Shown here piece after piece: positions 34,182-46,735 of a stretch of 64,000 bases of DNA. How positions within the stretch are numbered: position 1 is the stretch's first letter; every line of letters starts with the position of its first letter. A program made the position numbers and the translations under genes. Under the pieces are notes generated by a model. That model made no database searches. It was not told the DNA's origin and saw nothing but the letters and a program-made list of their open reading frames with translations. The stretch spans positions 761,648,506 to 761,712,505 of the forward strand of contig CM048745.1 of NCBI GenBank assembly GCA_026315105.1. Direction: 5' to 3'. Source of the DNA: Locusta migratoria (Eukaryota > Arthropoda > Insecta > Orthoptera > Acrididae).

Positions 34182-34683
34182 TGACGGCCGTACGGCTTCT
34201 GAATAACGGTACTCAGTCTCGTGCAGTACATTACTGACATCCTTAGTACAATACACTAGAGAATTCTAAGCAAAATTTGCGACAAAATCACGATAAACGA
34301 AGTGGCCATATTTGTAGAGCAGATGGAATACTATAGATTCGCTTGCAGCACGAGTCTTCACTTGTTTTTCGTAAAAAAGGTGTTGGTATCTCAGCAAAAT
34401 AGGATGACATGTCAAAAGGAAGGAAGAAATGTCAGTCTGCTCACATTACAATATGCAGCGAAGTATGTGTCAAATGGCGACAGTTGTACTTTACGGGAAC
34501 GCAGTGCTCTCACAGATTTGACAGAGATTTTTCACATTTTTCAGCAATGCTGCCAGAATGGCTGCCTGTATGGTTGTTGTCTAAACGAAACCCGTTACAG
34601 TAGACAGTCGACATACGATTCCGTAGCTAGCAAGCACGGTACGAGCAAAGCTAGTGCTGCTGTGCAGAAAACAACGCTCGAGC

Positions 34684-34755
34684 GGCCTGTTGGTCTAGGG
34701 GTATGATTCCTGCTTTGGGTGCAGGAGGTCCCGGGTTCAAATCCCGGACAGGCCC
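34684..34755 (+). tRNA. tRNA-Pro-TGG: tRNA-Pro (TGG), unit 33
   Basis: Consensus body; T4 stop at 34759..34762. Confidence 0.97.
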
Positions 34756-35175
34756 TACTTTTCGCTCTCGCCGCTTTGGCAGATTTGCTGGTCTCTAAAA
34801 GTATCCCACGGTGAAAACACGATGCTTGTCCGGCGCTGCAACAAAGATGCTGCCAACCGAATGACGTGAAACATGTCTGATGGGACACGTTGCATTTGTT
34901 TACTTCTTTGTCGACATCATCACCTGCACTGCATGTTCAGCTCACGTCGTTTCCAAAGAGCAGCATGCTCAAAGTACGACTCAGCCTGCCCTCTCGCATT
35001 TGGAAAACGTCTTTTTCGCTATTAACACCAGTAGCGAAAGCACGGACACTGGGAGGATGCCCACTTTTCCGTGGCCTGCTATCGCAATTTGCATTACATG
35101 ATCCTACCTATAAGTTAATATACATAATCTAAAGAATGACTAGAGTCGCAGCAGCGGCAATAAAAGACCAGCGAC

Positions 35176-35247
35176 AGGTTCCACCGAGATTCGAACTCGG
35201 ATCGCTGGATTCAAAGTCCAGAGTGCTAACCATTACACCATGGAACC
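35176..35247 (-). tRNA. tRNA-Gln-TTG: tRNA-Gln (TTG), unit 34
   Basis: Consensus body; T4 stop at 35162..35165. Confidence 0.97.
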
Positions 35248-35749
35248 TGACGGCCGTACTGCTTCTGAATAACGGTACTCAGTCTCGTGCAGTACATTAC
35301 TGACATCCTTAGTACAATACACTAGAGAATTCTAAGCAAAATTTGCGACAAAATCACGATAAACTAAGTGGCCATATTTGTAGAGCAGATGGAATACTAT
35401 AGATTCGCTTGCAGCACGAGTCTTCACTTGTTTTTCGTAAAAAAGGTGTTGGTATCTCAGCAAAATAGGATGACATGTCAAAAGGAAGGAAGAAATGTCA
35501 GTCTGCTCACATTACAATATGCAGCGAAGTATGTGTCAAATGGCGACAGTTGTACTTTACGGGAACGCAGTGCTCTCACAGATTTGACAGAGATTTTTCA
35601 CATTTTTCAGCAATGCTGCCAGAATGGCTGCCTGTATGGTTGTTGTCTAAACGAAACCCGTTACAGTAGACAGTCGACATACGATTCCGTAGCTAGCAAG
35701 CACGGTACGAGCAAAGCTAGTGCTGCTGTGCAGAAAACAACGCTCGAGC

Positions 35750-35821
35750 GGCCTGTTGGTCTAGGGGTATGATTCCTGCTTTGGGTGCAGGAGGTCCCGG
35801 GTTCAAATCCCGGACAGGCCC
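35750..35821 (+). tRNA. tRNA-Pro-TGG: tRNA-Pro (TGG), unit 34
   Basis: Consensus body; T4 stop at 35825..35828. Confidence 0.97.
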
Positions 35822-36241
35822 TACTTTTCGCTCTCGCCGCTTTGGCAGATTTGCTGGTCTCTAAAAGTATCCCACGGTGAAAACACGATGCTTGTCCGGC
35901 GCTGCAACAAAGATGCTGCCAACCGAATGACGTGAAACATGTCTGATGGGACACGTTGCATTTGTTTACTTCTTTGTCGACATCATCACCTGCACTGCAT
36001 GTTCAGCTCACGTCGTTTCCAAAGAGCAGCATGCTCAAAGTACGACTCAGCCTGCCCTCTCGCATTTGGAAAACGTCTTTTTCGCTATTAACACCAGTAG
36101 CGAAAGCACGGACACTGGGAGGATGCCCACTTTTCCGTGGCCTGCTATCGCAATTTGCATTACATGATCCTACCTATAAGTTAATATACATAATCTAAAG
36201 AATGACTAGAGTCGCAGCAGCGGCAATAAAAGACCAGCGAC

Positions 36242-36313
36242 AGGTTCCACCGAGATTCGAACTCGGATCGCTGGATTCAAAGTCCAGAGTGCTAACCATT
36301 ACACCATGGAACC
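36242..36313 (-). tRNA. tRNA-Gln-TTG: tRNA-Gln (TTG), unit 35
   Basis: Consensus body; T4 stop at 36228..36231. Confidence 0.97.
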
Positions 36314-36815
36314 TGACGGCCGTACGGCTTCTGAATAACGGTACTCAGTCTCGTGCAGTACATTACTGACATCCTTAGTACAATACACTAGAGAATTCTA
36401 AGCAAAATTTGCGACAAAATCACGATAAACGAAGTGGCCATATTTGTAGAGCAGATGGAATACTATAGATTCGCTTGCAGCACGAGTCTTCACTTGTTTT
36501 TCGTAAAAAAGGTGTTGGTATCTCAGCAAAATAGGATGACATGTCAAAAGGAAGGAAGAAATGTCAGTCTGCTCACATTACAATATGCAGCGAAGTATGT
36601 GTCAAATGGCGACAGTTGTACTTTACGGGAACGCAGTGCTCTCACAGATTTGACAGAGATTTTTCACATTTTTCAGCAATGCTGCCAGAATGGCTGCCTG
36701 TATGGTTGTTGTCTAAACGAAACCCGTTACAGTAGACAGTCGACATACGATTCCGTAGCTAGCAAGCACGGTACGAGCAAAGCTAGTGCTGCTGTGCAGA
36801 AAACAACGCTCGAGC

Positions 36816-36887
36816 GGCCTGTTGGTCTAGGGGTATGATTCCTGCTTTGGGTGCAGGAGGTCCCGGGTTCAAATCCCGGACAGGCCC
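36816..36887 (+). tRNA. tRNA-Pro-TGG: tRNA-Pro (TGG), unit 35, terminator lost
   Basis: Consensus body; the stop at 36891..36894 reads TTCT. A T5 run follows at 37144..37148. The spacer B of this unit is enlarged by a 256-bp duplication. Confidence 0.93.
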
Positions 36888-36967
36888 TACTTCTCGCTCT
36901 CGCCGCTTTGGCAGATTTGCTGGTCTCTAAAAGTATCCCACGGTGAAAACACGATGCTTGTCCGGCG

Positions 36968-37227
36968 CTGCAACAAAGATGCTGCCAACCGAATGACGTG
37001 AAACATGTCTGATGGGACACGTTGCATTTGTTTACTTCTTTGTCGACATCATCACCTGCACTGCATGTTCAGCTCACGTCGTTTCCAAAGAGCAGCATGC
37101 TCAAAGTACGACTCAGCCTGCCCTCTCGCATTTGGAAAACGTCTTTTTCGCTATTAACACCAGTAGCGAAAGCACGGACACTGGGAGGATGCCCACTTTT
37201 CCGTGGCCTGCTATCGCAATGGCCTGC
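36968..37227. repeat. 256-bp partial duplication in spacer B, first copy and junction
   Basis: The segment from CTGCAAC (36968) onwards recurs 256 bp later (37224 onwards), so this spacer B is 676 bp instead of 420 bp. Just before the junction, TGGCCTGC at 37204..37211 is repeated at 37220..37227, and its last four bases CTGC coincide with the CTGC that opens the second copy. This looks like a short slip followed by a jump at 4-bp microhomology, that is, a replication template switch. No tRNA gene is gained. Confidence 0.9.
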
Positions 37228-37563
37228 AACAAAGATGCTGCCAACCGAATGACGTGAAACATGTCTGATGGGACACGTTGCATTTGTTTACTTCTTTGTC
37301 GACATCATCACCTGCACTGCATGTTCAGCTCACGTCGTTTCCAAAGAGCAGCATGCTCAAAGTACGACTCAGCCTGCCCTCTCGCATTTGGAAAACGTCT
37401 TTTTCGCTATTAACACCAGTAGCGAAAGCACGGACACTGGGAGGATGCCCACTTTTCCGTGGCCTGCTATCGCAATTTGCATTACATGATCCTACCTATA
37501 AGTTAATATACATAATCTAAAGAATGACTAGAGTCGCAGCAGCGGCAATAAAAGACCAGCGAC

Positions 37564-37635
37564 AGGTTCCACCGAGATTCGAACTCGGATCGCTGGATTC
37601 AAAGTCCAGAGTGCTAACCATTACACCATGGAACC
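37564..37635 (-). tRNA. tRNA-Gln-TTG: tRNA-Gln (TTG), unit 36
   Basis: Consensus body, 1322 bp from the preceding tRNA-Gln. T4 stop at 37550..37553. Confidence 0.97.
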
Positions 37636-38137
37636 TGACGGCCGTACGGCTTCTGAATAACGGTACTCAGTCTCGTGCAGTACATTACTGACATCCTTAG
37701 TACAATACACTAGAGAATTCTAAGCAAAATTTGCGACAAAATCACGATAAACGAAGTGGCCATATTTGTAGAGCAGATGGAATACTATAGATTCGCTTGC
37801 AGCACGAGTCTTCACTTGTTTTTCGTAAAAAAGGTGTTGGTATCTCAGCAAAATAGGATGACATGTCAAAAGGAAGGAAGAAATGTCAGTCTGCTCACAT
37901 TACAATATGCAGCGAAGTATGTGTCAAATGGCGACAGTTGTACTTTACGGGAACGCAGTGCTCTCACAGATTTGACAGAGATTTTTCACATTTTTCAGCA
38001 ATGCTGCCAGAATGGCTGCCTGTATGGTTGTTGTCTAAACGAAACCCGTTACAGTAGACAGTCGACATACGATTCCGTAGCTAGCAAGCACGGTACGAGC
38101 AAAGCTAGTGCTGCTGTGCAGAAAACAACGCTCGAGC

Positions 38138-38209
38138 GGCCTGTTGGTCTAGGGGTATGATTCCTGCTTTGGGTGCAGGAGGTCCCGGGTTCAAATCCCG
38201 GACAGGCCC
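38138..38209 (+). tRNA. tRNA-Pro-TGG: tRNA-Pro (TGG), unit 36
   Basis: Consensus body; T4 stop at 38213..38216. Confidence 0.97.
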
Positions 38210-38629
38210 TACTTTTCGCTCTCGCCGCTTTGGCAGATTTTCTGGTCTCTAAAAGTATCCCACGGTGAAAACACGATGCTTGTCCGGCGCTGCAACAAAG
38301 ATGCTGCCAACCGAATGACGTGAAACATGTCTGTTGGGACACGTTGCATTTGTTTACTTCTTTGTCGACATCATCACCTGCACTGCATGTTCAGCTCACG
38401 TCGTTTCCAAAGAGCAGCATGCTCAAAGTACGACTCAGCCTGCCCTCTCGCATTTGGAAAACGTCTTTTTCGCTATTAACACCAGTAGCGAAAGCACGGA
38501 CACTGGGAGGATGCCCACTTTTCCGTGGCCTGCTATCGCAATTTGCATTACATGATCCTACCTATAAGTTAATATACATAATCTAAAGAATGACTAGAGT
38601 CGCAGCAGCGGCAATAAAAGACCAGCGAC

Positions 38630-38701
38630 AGGTTCCACCGAGATTCGAACTCGGATCGCTGGATTCAAAGTCCAGAGTGCTAACCATTACACCATGGAAC
38701 C
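38630..38701 (-). tRNA. tRNA-Gln-TTG: tRNA-Gln (TTG), unit 37
   Basis: Consensus body; T4 stop at 38616..38619. The upstream flank reads GAGTAAC. Confidence 0.97.
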
Positions 38702-39203
38702 TGACGGCCGTACGGCTTCTGAGTAACGGTACTCAGTCTCGTGCAGTACATTACTGACATCCTTAGTACAATACACTAGAGAATTCTAAGCAAAATTTGC
38801 GACAAAATCACGATAAACTAAGTGGCCATATTTGTAGAGCAGATGGAATACTATAGATTCGCTTGCAGCACGAGTCTTCACTTGTTTTTCGTAAAAAAGG
38901 TGTTGGTATCTCAGCAAAATAGGATGACATGTCAAAAGGAAGGAAGAAATGTCAGTCTGCTCACATTACAATATGCAGCGAAGTATGTGTCAAATGGCGA
39001 CAGTTGTACTTTACGGGAACGCAGTGCTCTCACAGATTTGACAGAGATTTTTCACATTTTTCAGCAATGCTGCCAGAATGGCTGCCTGTATGGTTGTTGT
39101 CTAAACGAAACCCGTTACAGTAGACAGTCGACATACGATTCCGTAGCTAGCAAGCACGGTTCGAGCAAAGCTAGTGCTGCTGTGCAGAAAACAACGCTCG
39201 AGC

Positions 39204-39275
39204 GGCCTGTTGGTCTAGGGGTATGATTCCTGCTTTGGGTGCAGGAGGTCCCGGGTTCAAATCCCGGACAGGCCC
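39204..39275 (+). tRNA. tRNA-Pro-TGG: tRNA-Pro (TGG), unit 37
   Basis: Consensus body; T4 stop at 39279..39282. Confidence 0.97.
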
Positions 39276-39695
39276 TACTTTTCGCTCTCGCCGCTTTGGC
39301 AGATTTGCTGGTCTCTAAAAGTATCCCACGGTGAAAACACGATGCTTGTCCGGCGCTGCAACAAAGATGCTGCCAACCGAATGACGTGAAACATGTCTGA
39401 TGGGACACGTTGCATTTGTTTACTTCTTTGTCGACATCATCACCTGCACTGCATGTTCAGCTCACGTCGTTTCCAAAGAGCAGCATGCTCAAAGTACGAC
39501 TCAGCCTGCCCTCTCGCATTTGGAAAACGTCTTTTTCGCTATTAACACCAGTAGCGAAAGCACGGACACTGGGAGGATGCCCACTTTTCCGTGGCCTGCT
39601 ATCGCAATTTGCATTACATGATCCTACCTATAAGTTAATATACATAATCTAAAGAATGACTAGAGTCGCAGCAGCGGCAATAAAAGACCAGCGAC

Positions 39696-39767
39696 AGGTT
39701 CCACCGAGATTCGAACTCGGATCGCTGGATTCAAAGTCCAGAGTGCTAACCATTACACCATGGAACC
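39696..39767 (-). tRNA. tRNA-Gln-TTG: tRNA-Gln (TTG), unit 38
   Basis: Consensus body; T4 stop at 39682..39685. Confidence 0.97.
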
Positions 39768-40269
39768 TGACGGCCGTACGGCTTCTGAATAACGGTACTC
39801 AGTCTCGTGCAGTACATTACTGACATCCTTAGTACAATACACTAGAGAATTCTAAGCAAAATTTGCGACAAAATCACGATAAACGAAGTGGCCATATTTG
39901 TAGAGCAGATGGAATACTATAGATTCGCTTGCAGCACGAGTCTTCACTTGTTTTTCGTAAAAAAGGTGTTGGTATCTCAGCAAAATAGGATGACATGTCA
40001 AAAGGAAGGAAGAAATGTCAGTCTGCTCACATTACAATATGCAGCGAAGTATGTGTCAAATGGCGACAGTTGTACTTTACGGGAACGCAGTGCTCTCACA
40101 GATTTGACAGAGATTTTTCACATTTTTCAGCAATGCTGCCAGAATGGCTGCCTGTATGGTTGTTGTCTAAACGAAACCCGTTACAGTAGACAGTCGACAT
40201 ACGATTCCGTAGCTAGCAAGCACGGTACGAGCAAAGCTAGTGCTGCTGTGCAGAAAACAACGCTCGAGC

Positions 40270-40341
40270 GGCCTGTTGGTCTAGGGGTATGATTCCTGCT
40301 TTGGGTGCAGGAGGTCCCGGGTTCAAATCCCGGACAGGCCC
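40270..40341 (+). tRNA. tRNA-Pro-TGG: tRNA-Pro (TGG), unit 38
   Basis: Consensus body; T4 stop at 40345..40348. Confidence 0.97.
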
Positions 40342-40761
40342 TACTTTTCGCTCTCGCCGCTTTGGCAGATTTGCTGGTCTCTAAAAGTATCCCACGGTGA
40401 AAACACGATGCTTGTCCGGCGCTGCAACAAAGATGCTGCCAACCGAATGACGTGAAACATGTCTGATGGGACACGTTGCATTTGTTTACTTCTTTGTCGA
40501 CATCATCACCTGCACTGCATGTTCAGCTCACGTCGTTTCCAAAGAGCAGCATGCTCAAAGTACGACTCAGCCTGCCCTCTCGCATTCGGAAAACGTCTTT
40601 TTCGCTATTAACACCAGTAGCGAAAGCACGGACACTGGGAGGATGCCCACTTTTCCGTGGCCTGCTATCGCAATTTGCATTACATGATCCTACCTATAAG
40701 TTAATATACATAATCTAAAGAATGACTAGAGTCGCAGCAGCGGCAATAAAAGACCAGCGAC

Positions 40762-40833
40762 AGGTTCCACCGAGATTCGAACTCGGATCGCTGGATTCAA
40801 AGTCCAGAGTGCTAACCATTACACCATGGAACC
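40762..40833 (-). tRNA. tRNA-Gln-TTG: tRNA-Gln (TTG), unit 39
   Basis: Consensus body; T4 stop at 40748..40751. Spacer A has the GTACTGC and AAACTAAG markers of units 11 and 29. Confidence 0.97.
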
Positions 40834-41335
40834 TGACGGCCGTACTGCTTCTGAATAACGGTACTCAGTCTCGTGCAGTACATTACTGACATCCTTAGTA
40901 CAATACACTAGAGAATTCTAAGCAAAATTTGCGACAAAATCACGATAAACTAAGTGGCCATATTTGTAGAGCAGATGGAATACTATAGATTCGCTTGCAG
41001 CACGAGTCTTCACTTGTTTTTCGTAAAAAAGGTGTTGGTATCTCAGCAAAATAGGATGACATGTCAAAAGGAAGGAAGAAATGTCAGTCTGCTCACATTA
41101 CAATATGCAGCGAAGTATGTGTCAAATGGCGACAGTTGTACTTTACGGGAACGCAGTGCTCTCACAGATTTGACAGAGATTTTTCACATTTTTCAGCAAT
41201 GCTGCCAGAATGGCTGCCTGTATGGTTGTTGTCTAAACGAAACCCGTTACAGTAGACAGTCGACATACGATTCCGTAGCTAGCAAGCACGGTACGAGCAA
41301 AGCTAGTGCTGCTGTGCAGAAAACAACGCTCGAGC

Positions 41336-41407
41336 GGCCTGTTGGTCTAGGGGTATGATTCCTGCTTTGGGTGCAGGAGGTCCCGGGTTCAAATCCCGGA
41401 CAGGCCC
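41336..41407 (+). tRNA. tRNA-Pro-TGG: tRNA-Pro (TGG), unit 39
   Basis: Consensus body; T4 stop at 41411..41414. Confidence 0.97.
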
Positions 41408-41827
41408 TACTTTTCGCTCTCGCCGCTTTGGCAGATTTGCTGGTCTCTAAAAGTATCCCACGGTGAAAACACGATGCTTGTCCGGCGCTGCAACAAAGAT
41501 GCTGCCAACCGAATGACGTGAAACATGTCTGATGGGACACGTTGCATTTGTTTACTTCTTTGTCGACATCATCACCTGCACTGCATGTTCAGCTCACGTC
41601 GTTTCCAAAGAGCAGCATGCTCAAAGTACGACTCAGCCTGCCCTCTCGCATTTGGAAAACGTCTTTTTCGCTATTAACACCAGTAGCGAAAGCACGGACA
41701 CTGGGAGGATGCCCACTTTTCCGTGGCCTGCTATCGCAATTTGCATTACATGATCCTACCTATAAGTTAATATACATAATCTAAAGAATGACTAGAGTCG
41801 CAGCAGCGGCAATAAAAGACCAGCGAC

Positions 41828-41899
41828 AGGTTCCACCGAGATTCGAACTCGGATCGCTGGATTCAAAGTCCAGAGTGCTAACCATTACACCATGGAACC
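41828..41899 (-). tRNA. tRNA-Gln-TTG: tRNA-Gln (TTG), unit 40
   Basis: Consensus body; T4 stop at 41814..41817. Confidence 0.97.
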
Positions 41900-42400
41900 T
41901 GACGGCCGTACGGCTTCTGAATAACGGTACTCAGTCTCGTGCAGTACATTACTGACATCCTTAGTACAATACACTAGAGAATTCTAAGCAAATTTGCGAC
42001 AAAATCACGATAAACGAAGTGGCCATATTTGTAGAGCAGATGGAATACTATAGATTCGCTTGCAGCACGAGTCTTCACTTGTTTTTCGTAAAAAAGGTGT
42101 TGGTATCTCAGCAAAATAGGATGACAAGTCAAAAGGAAGGAAGAAATGTCAGTCTGCTCACATTACAATATGCAGCGAAGTATGTGTCAAATGGCGACAG
42201 TTGTACTTTACGGGAACGCAGTGCTCTCACAGATTTGACAGAGATTTTTCACATTTTTCAGCAATGCTGCCAGAATGGCTGCCTGTATGGTTGTTGTCTA
42301 AACGAAACCCGTTACAGTAGACAGTCGACATACGATTCCGTAGCTAGCAAGCACGGTACGAGCAAAGCTAGTGCTGCTGTGCAGAAAACAACGCTCGAGC

Positions 42401-42472
42401 GGCCTGTTGGTCTAGGGGTATGATTCCTGCTTTGGGTGCAGGAGGTCCCGGGTTCAAATCCCGGACAGGCCC
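42401..42472 (+). tRNA. tRNA-Pro-TGG: tRNA-Pro (TGG), unit 40
   Basis: Consensus body; T4 stop at 42476..42479. Spacer A upstream has a one-base deletion and GACAAG at 42127, both shared with unit 42. Confidence 0.97.
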
Positions 42473-42892
42473 TACTTTTCGCTCTCGCCGCTTTGGCAGA
42501 TTTTCTGGTCTCTAAAAGTATCCCACGGTGAAAACACGATGCTTGTCCGGCGCTGCAACAAAGATGCTGCCAACCGAATGACGTGAAACATGTCTGATGG
42601 GACACGTTGCATTTGTTTACTTCTTTGTCGACATCATCACCTGCACTGCATGTTCAGCTCACGTCGTTTCCAAAGAGCAGCATGCTCAAAGTACGACTCA
42701 GCCTGCCCTCTCGCATTTGGAAAACGTCTTTTTCGCTATTAACACCAGTAGCGAAAGCACGGACACTGGGAGGATGCCCACTTTTCCGTGGCCTGCTATC
42801 GCAATTTGCATTACATGATCCTACCTATAAGTTAATATACATAATCTAAAGAATGACTAGAGTCGCAGCAGCGGCAATAAAAGACCAGCGAC

Positions 42893-42964
42893 AGGTTCCA
42901 CCGAGATTCGAACTCGGATCGCTGGATTCAAAGTCCAGAGTGCTAACCATTACACCATGGAACC
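42893..42964 (-). tRNA. tRNA-Gln-TTG: tRNA-Gln (TTG), unit 41
   Basis: Consensus body; T4 stop at 42879..42882. Confidence 0.97.
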
Positions 42965-43466
42965 TGACGGCCGTACGGCTTCTGAATAACGGTACTCAGT
43001 CTCGTGCAGTACATTACTGACATCCTTAGTACAATACACTAGAGAATTCTAAGCAAAATTTGCGACAAAATCACGATAAACGAAGTGGCCATATTTGTAG
43101 AGCAGATGGAATGCTATAGATTCGCTTGCAGCACGAGTCTTCACTTGTTTTTCGTAAAAAAGGTGTTGGTATCTCAGCAAAATAGGATGACATGTCAAAA
43201 GGAAGGAAGAAATGTCAGTCTGCTCACATTACAATATGCAGCGAAGTATGTGTCAAATGGCGACAGTTGTACTTTACGGGAACGCAGTGCTCTCACAGAT
43301 TTGACAGAGATTTTTCACATTTTTCAGCAATGCTGCCAGAATGGCTGCCTGTATGGTTGTTGTCTAAACGAAACCCGTTACAGTAGACAGTCGACATACG
43401 ATTCCGTAGCTAGCAAGCACGGTACGAGCAAAGCTAGTGCTGCTGTGCAGGAAACAACGCTCGAGC

Positions 43467-43538
43467 GGCCTGTTGGTCTAGGGGTATGATTCCTGCTTTG
43501 GGTGCAGGAGGTCCCGGGTTCAAATCCCGGACAGGCCC
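43467..43538 (+). tRNA. tRNA-Pro-TGG: tRNA-Pro (TGG), unit 41
   Basis: Consensus body; T4 stop at 43542..43545. Confidence 0.97.
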
Positions 43539-43958
43539 TACTTTTCGCTCTCGCCGCTTTGGCAGATTTGCTGGTCTCTAAAAGTATCCCACGGTGAAAA
43601 CACGATGCTTGTCCGGCGCTGCAACAAAGATGCTGCCAACCGAATGACGTGAAACATGTCTGATGGGACACGTTGCATTTGTTTACTTCTTTGTCGACAT
43701 CATCACCTGCACTGCATGTTCAGCTCACGTCGTTTCCAAAGAGCAGCATGCTCAAAGTACGACTCAGCCTGCCCTCTCGCATTTGGAAAACGTCTTTTTC
43801 GCTATTAACACCAGTAGCGAAAGCACGGACACTGGGAGGATGCCCACTTTTCCGTGGCCTGCTATCGCAATTTGCATTGCATGATCCTACCTATAAGTTA
43901 ATATACATAATCTAAAGAATGACTAGAGTCGCAGCAGCGGCAATAAAAGACCAGCGAC

Positions 43959-44030
43959 AGGTTCCACCGAGATTCGAACTCGGATCGCTGGATTCAAAGT
44001 CCAGAGTGCTAACCATTACACCATGGAACC
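43959..44030 (-). tRNA. tRNA-Gln-TTG: tRNA-Gln (TTG), unit 42
   Basis: Consensus body; T4 stop at 43945..43948. Confidence 0.97.
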
Positions 44031-44531
44031 TGACGGCCGTACGGCTTCTGAATAACGGTACTCAGTCTCGTGCAGTACATTACTGACATCCTTAGTACAA
44101 TACACTAGAGAATTCTAAGCAAATTTGCGACAAAATCACGATAAACGAAGTGGCCATATTTGTAGAGCAGATGGAATACTATAGATTCGCTTGCAGCACG
44201 AGTCTTCACTTGTTTTTCGTAAAAAAGGTGTTGGTATCTCAGCAAAATAGGATGACAAGTCAAAAGGAAGGAAGAAATGTCAGTCTGCTCACATTACAAT
44301 ATGCAGCGAAGTATGTGTCAAATGGCGACAGTTGTACTTTACGGGAACGCAGTGCTCTCACAGATTTGACAGAGATTTTTCACATTTTTCAGCAATGCTG
44401 CCAGAATGGCTGCCTGTATGGTTGTTGTCTAAACGAAACCCGTTACAGTAGACAGTCGACATACGATTCCGTAGCTAGCAAGCACGGTACGAGCAAAGCT
44501 AGTGCTGCTGTGCAGAAAACAACGCTCGAGC

Positions 44532-44603
44532 GGCCTGTTGGTCTAGGGGTATGATTCCTGCTTTGGGTGCAGGAGGTCCCGGGTTCAAATCCCGGACAGG
44601 CCC
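44532..44603 (+). tRNA. tRNA-Pro-TGG: tRNA-Pro (TGG), unit 42
   Basis: Consensus body; T4 stop at 44607..44610. Confidence 0.97.
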
Positions 44604-45023
44604 TACTTTTCGCTCTCGCCGCTTTGGCAGATTTTCTGGTCTCTAAAAGTATCCCACGGTGAAAACACGATGCTTGTCCGGCGCTGCAACAAAGATGCTG
44701 CCAACCGAATGACGTGAAACATGTCTGATGGGACACGTTGCATTTGTTTACTTCTTTGTCGACATCATCACCTGCACTGCATGTTCAGCTCACGTCGTTT
44801 CCAAAGAGCAGCATGCTCAAAGTACGACTCAGCCTGCCCTCTCGCATTTGGAAAACGTCTTTTTCGCTATTAACACCAGTAGCGAAAGCACGGACACTGG
44901 GAGGATGCCCACTTTTCCGTGGCCTGCTATCGCAATTTGCATTACATGATCCTACCTATAAGTTAATATACATAATCTAAAGAATGACTAGAGTCGCAGC
45001 AGCGGCAATAAAAGACCAGCGAC

Positions 45024-45095
45024 AGGTTCCACCGAGATTCGAACTCGGATCGCTGGATTCAAAGTCCAGAGTGCTAACCATTACACCATGGAACC
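45024..45095 (-). tRNA. tRNA-Gln-TTG: tRNA-Gln (TTG), unit 43
   Basis: Consensus body; T4 stop at 45010..45013. Confidence 0.97.
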
Positions 45096-45597
45096 TGACG
45101 GCCGTACGGCTTCTGAATAACGGTACTCAGTCTCGTGCAGTACATTACTGACATCCTTAGTACAATACACTAGAGAATTCTAAGCAAAATTTGCGACAAA
45201 ATCACGATAAACGAAGTGGCCATATTTGTAGAGCAGATGGAATGCTATAGATTCGCTTGCAGCACGAGTCTTCACTTGTTTTTCGTAAAAAAGGTGTTGG
45301 TATCTCAGCAAAATAGGATGACATGTCAAAAGGAAGGAAGAAATGTCAGTCTGCTCACATTACAATATGCAGCGAAGTATGTGTCAAATGGCGACAGTTG
45401 TACTTTACGGGAACGCAGTGCTCTCACAGATTTGACAGAGATTTTTCACATTTTTCAGCAATGCTGCCAGAATGGCTGCCTGTATGGTTGTTGTCTAAAC
45501 GAAACCCGTTACAGTAGACAGTCGACATACGATTCCGTAGCTAGCAAGCACGGTACGAGCAAAGCTAGTGCTGCTGTGCAGGAAACAACGCTCGAGC

Positions 45598-45669
45598 GGC
45601 CTGTTGGTCTAGGGGTATGATTCCTGCTTTGGGTGCAGGAGGTCCCGGGTTCAAATCCCGGACAGGCCC
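45598..45669 (+). tRNA. tRNA-Pro-TGG: tRNA-Pro (TGG), unit 43
   Basis: Consensus body; T4 stop at 45673..45676. Confidence 0.97.
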
Positions 45670-46089
45670 TACTTTTCGCTCTCGCCGCTTTGGCAGATTT
45701 GCTGGTCTCTAAAAGTATCCCACGGTGAAAACACGATGCTTGTCCGGCGCTGCAACAAAGATGCTGCCAACCGAATGACGTGAAACATGTCTGATGGGAC
45801 ACGTTGCATTTGTTTACTTCTTTGTCGACATCATCACCTGCACTGCATGTTCAGCTCACGTCGTTTCCAAAGAGCAGCATGCTCAAAGTACGACTCAGCC
45901 TGCCCTCTCGCATTTGGAAAACGTCTTTTTCGCTATTAACACCAGTAGCGAAAGCACGGACACTGGGAGGATGCCCACTTTTCCGTGGCCTGCTATCGCA
46001 ATTTGCATTACATGATCCTACCTATAAGTTAATATACATAATCTAAAGAATGACTAGAGTCGCAGCAGCGGCAATAAAAGACCAGCGAC

Positions 46090-46161
46090 AGGTTCCACCG
46101 AGATTCGAACTCGGATCGCTGGATTCAAAGTCCAGAGTGCTAACCATTACACCATGGAACC
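46090..46161 (-). tRNA. tRNA-Gln-TTG: tRNA-Gln (TTG), unit 44
   Basis: Consensus body; T4 stop at 46076..46079. Confidence 0.97.
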
Positions 46162-46663
46162 TGACGGCCGTACGGCTTCTGAATAACGGTACTCAGTCTC
46201 GTGCAGTACATTACTGACATCCTTAGTACAATACACTAGAGAATTCTAAGCAAAATTTGCGACAAAATCACGATAAACGAAGTGGCCATATTTGTAGAGC
46301 AGATGGAATACTATAGATTCGCTTGCAGCACGAGTCTTCACTTGTTTTTCGTAAAAAAGGTGTTGGTATCTCAGCAAAATAGGATGACATGTCAAAAGGA
46401 AGGAAGAAATGTCAGTCTGCTCACATTACAATATGCAGCGAAGTATGTGTCAAATGGCGACAGTTGTACTTTACGGGAACGCAGTGCTCTCACAGATTTG
46501 ACAGAGATTTTTCACATTTTTCAGCAATGCTGCCAGAATGGCTGCCTGTATGGTTGTTGTCTAAACGAAACCCGTTACAGTAGACAGTCGACATACGATT
46601 CCGTAGCTAGCAAGCACGGTACGAGCAAAGCTAGTGCTGCTGTGCAGAAAACAATGCTCGAGC

Positions 46664-46735
46664 GGCCTGTTGGTCTAGGGGTATGATTCCTGCTTTGGGT
46701 GCAGGAGGTCCCGGGTTCAAATCCCGGACAGGCCC
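46664..46735 (+). tRNA. tRNA-Pro-TGG: tRNA-Pro (TGG), unit 44
   Basis: Consensus body; T4 stop at 46739..46742. The 5' flank has T at 46655 (ACAATGCTC), nine bases before the gene, shared with unit 46. Confidence 0.97.

Larger units (their letters stand above)
41828..46089. repeat. Higher-order dimer duplication: units 40-41 and 42-43
   Basis: Units 40 and 42 share a one-base deletion (GCAAATTTGCG) and GACAAG (A at 42127 and 44258). Units 41 and 43 share GAATGC (G at 43113 and 45244) and CAGGAAAC. The offset is 2131 bp throughout. A private change in unit 41 (GCATTGC near 43879) arose after the duplication or was not copied. Confidence 0.9.

Noticed and set aside
37224..37563. An extra hidden tRNA in the enlarged spacer of unit 35
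   Set aside because: The duplicated 256 bp come wholly from spacer B and include no tRNA arm or B box.
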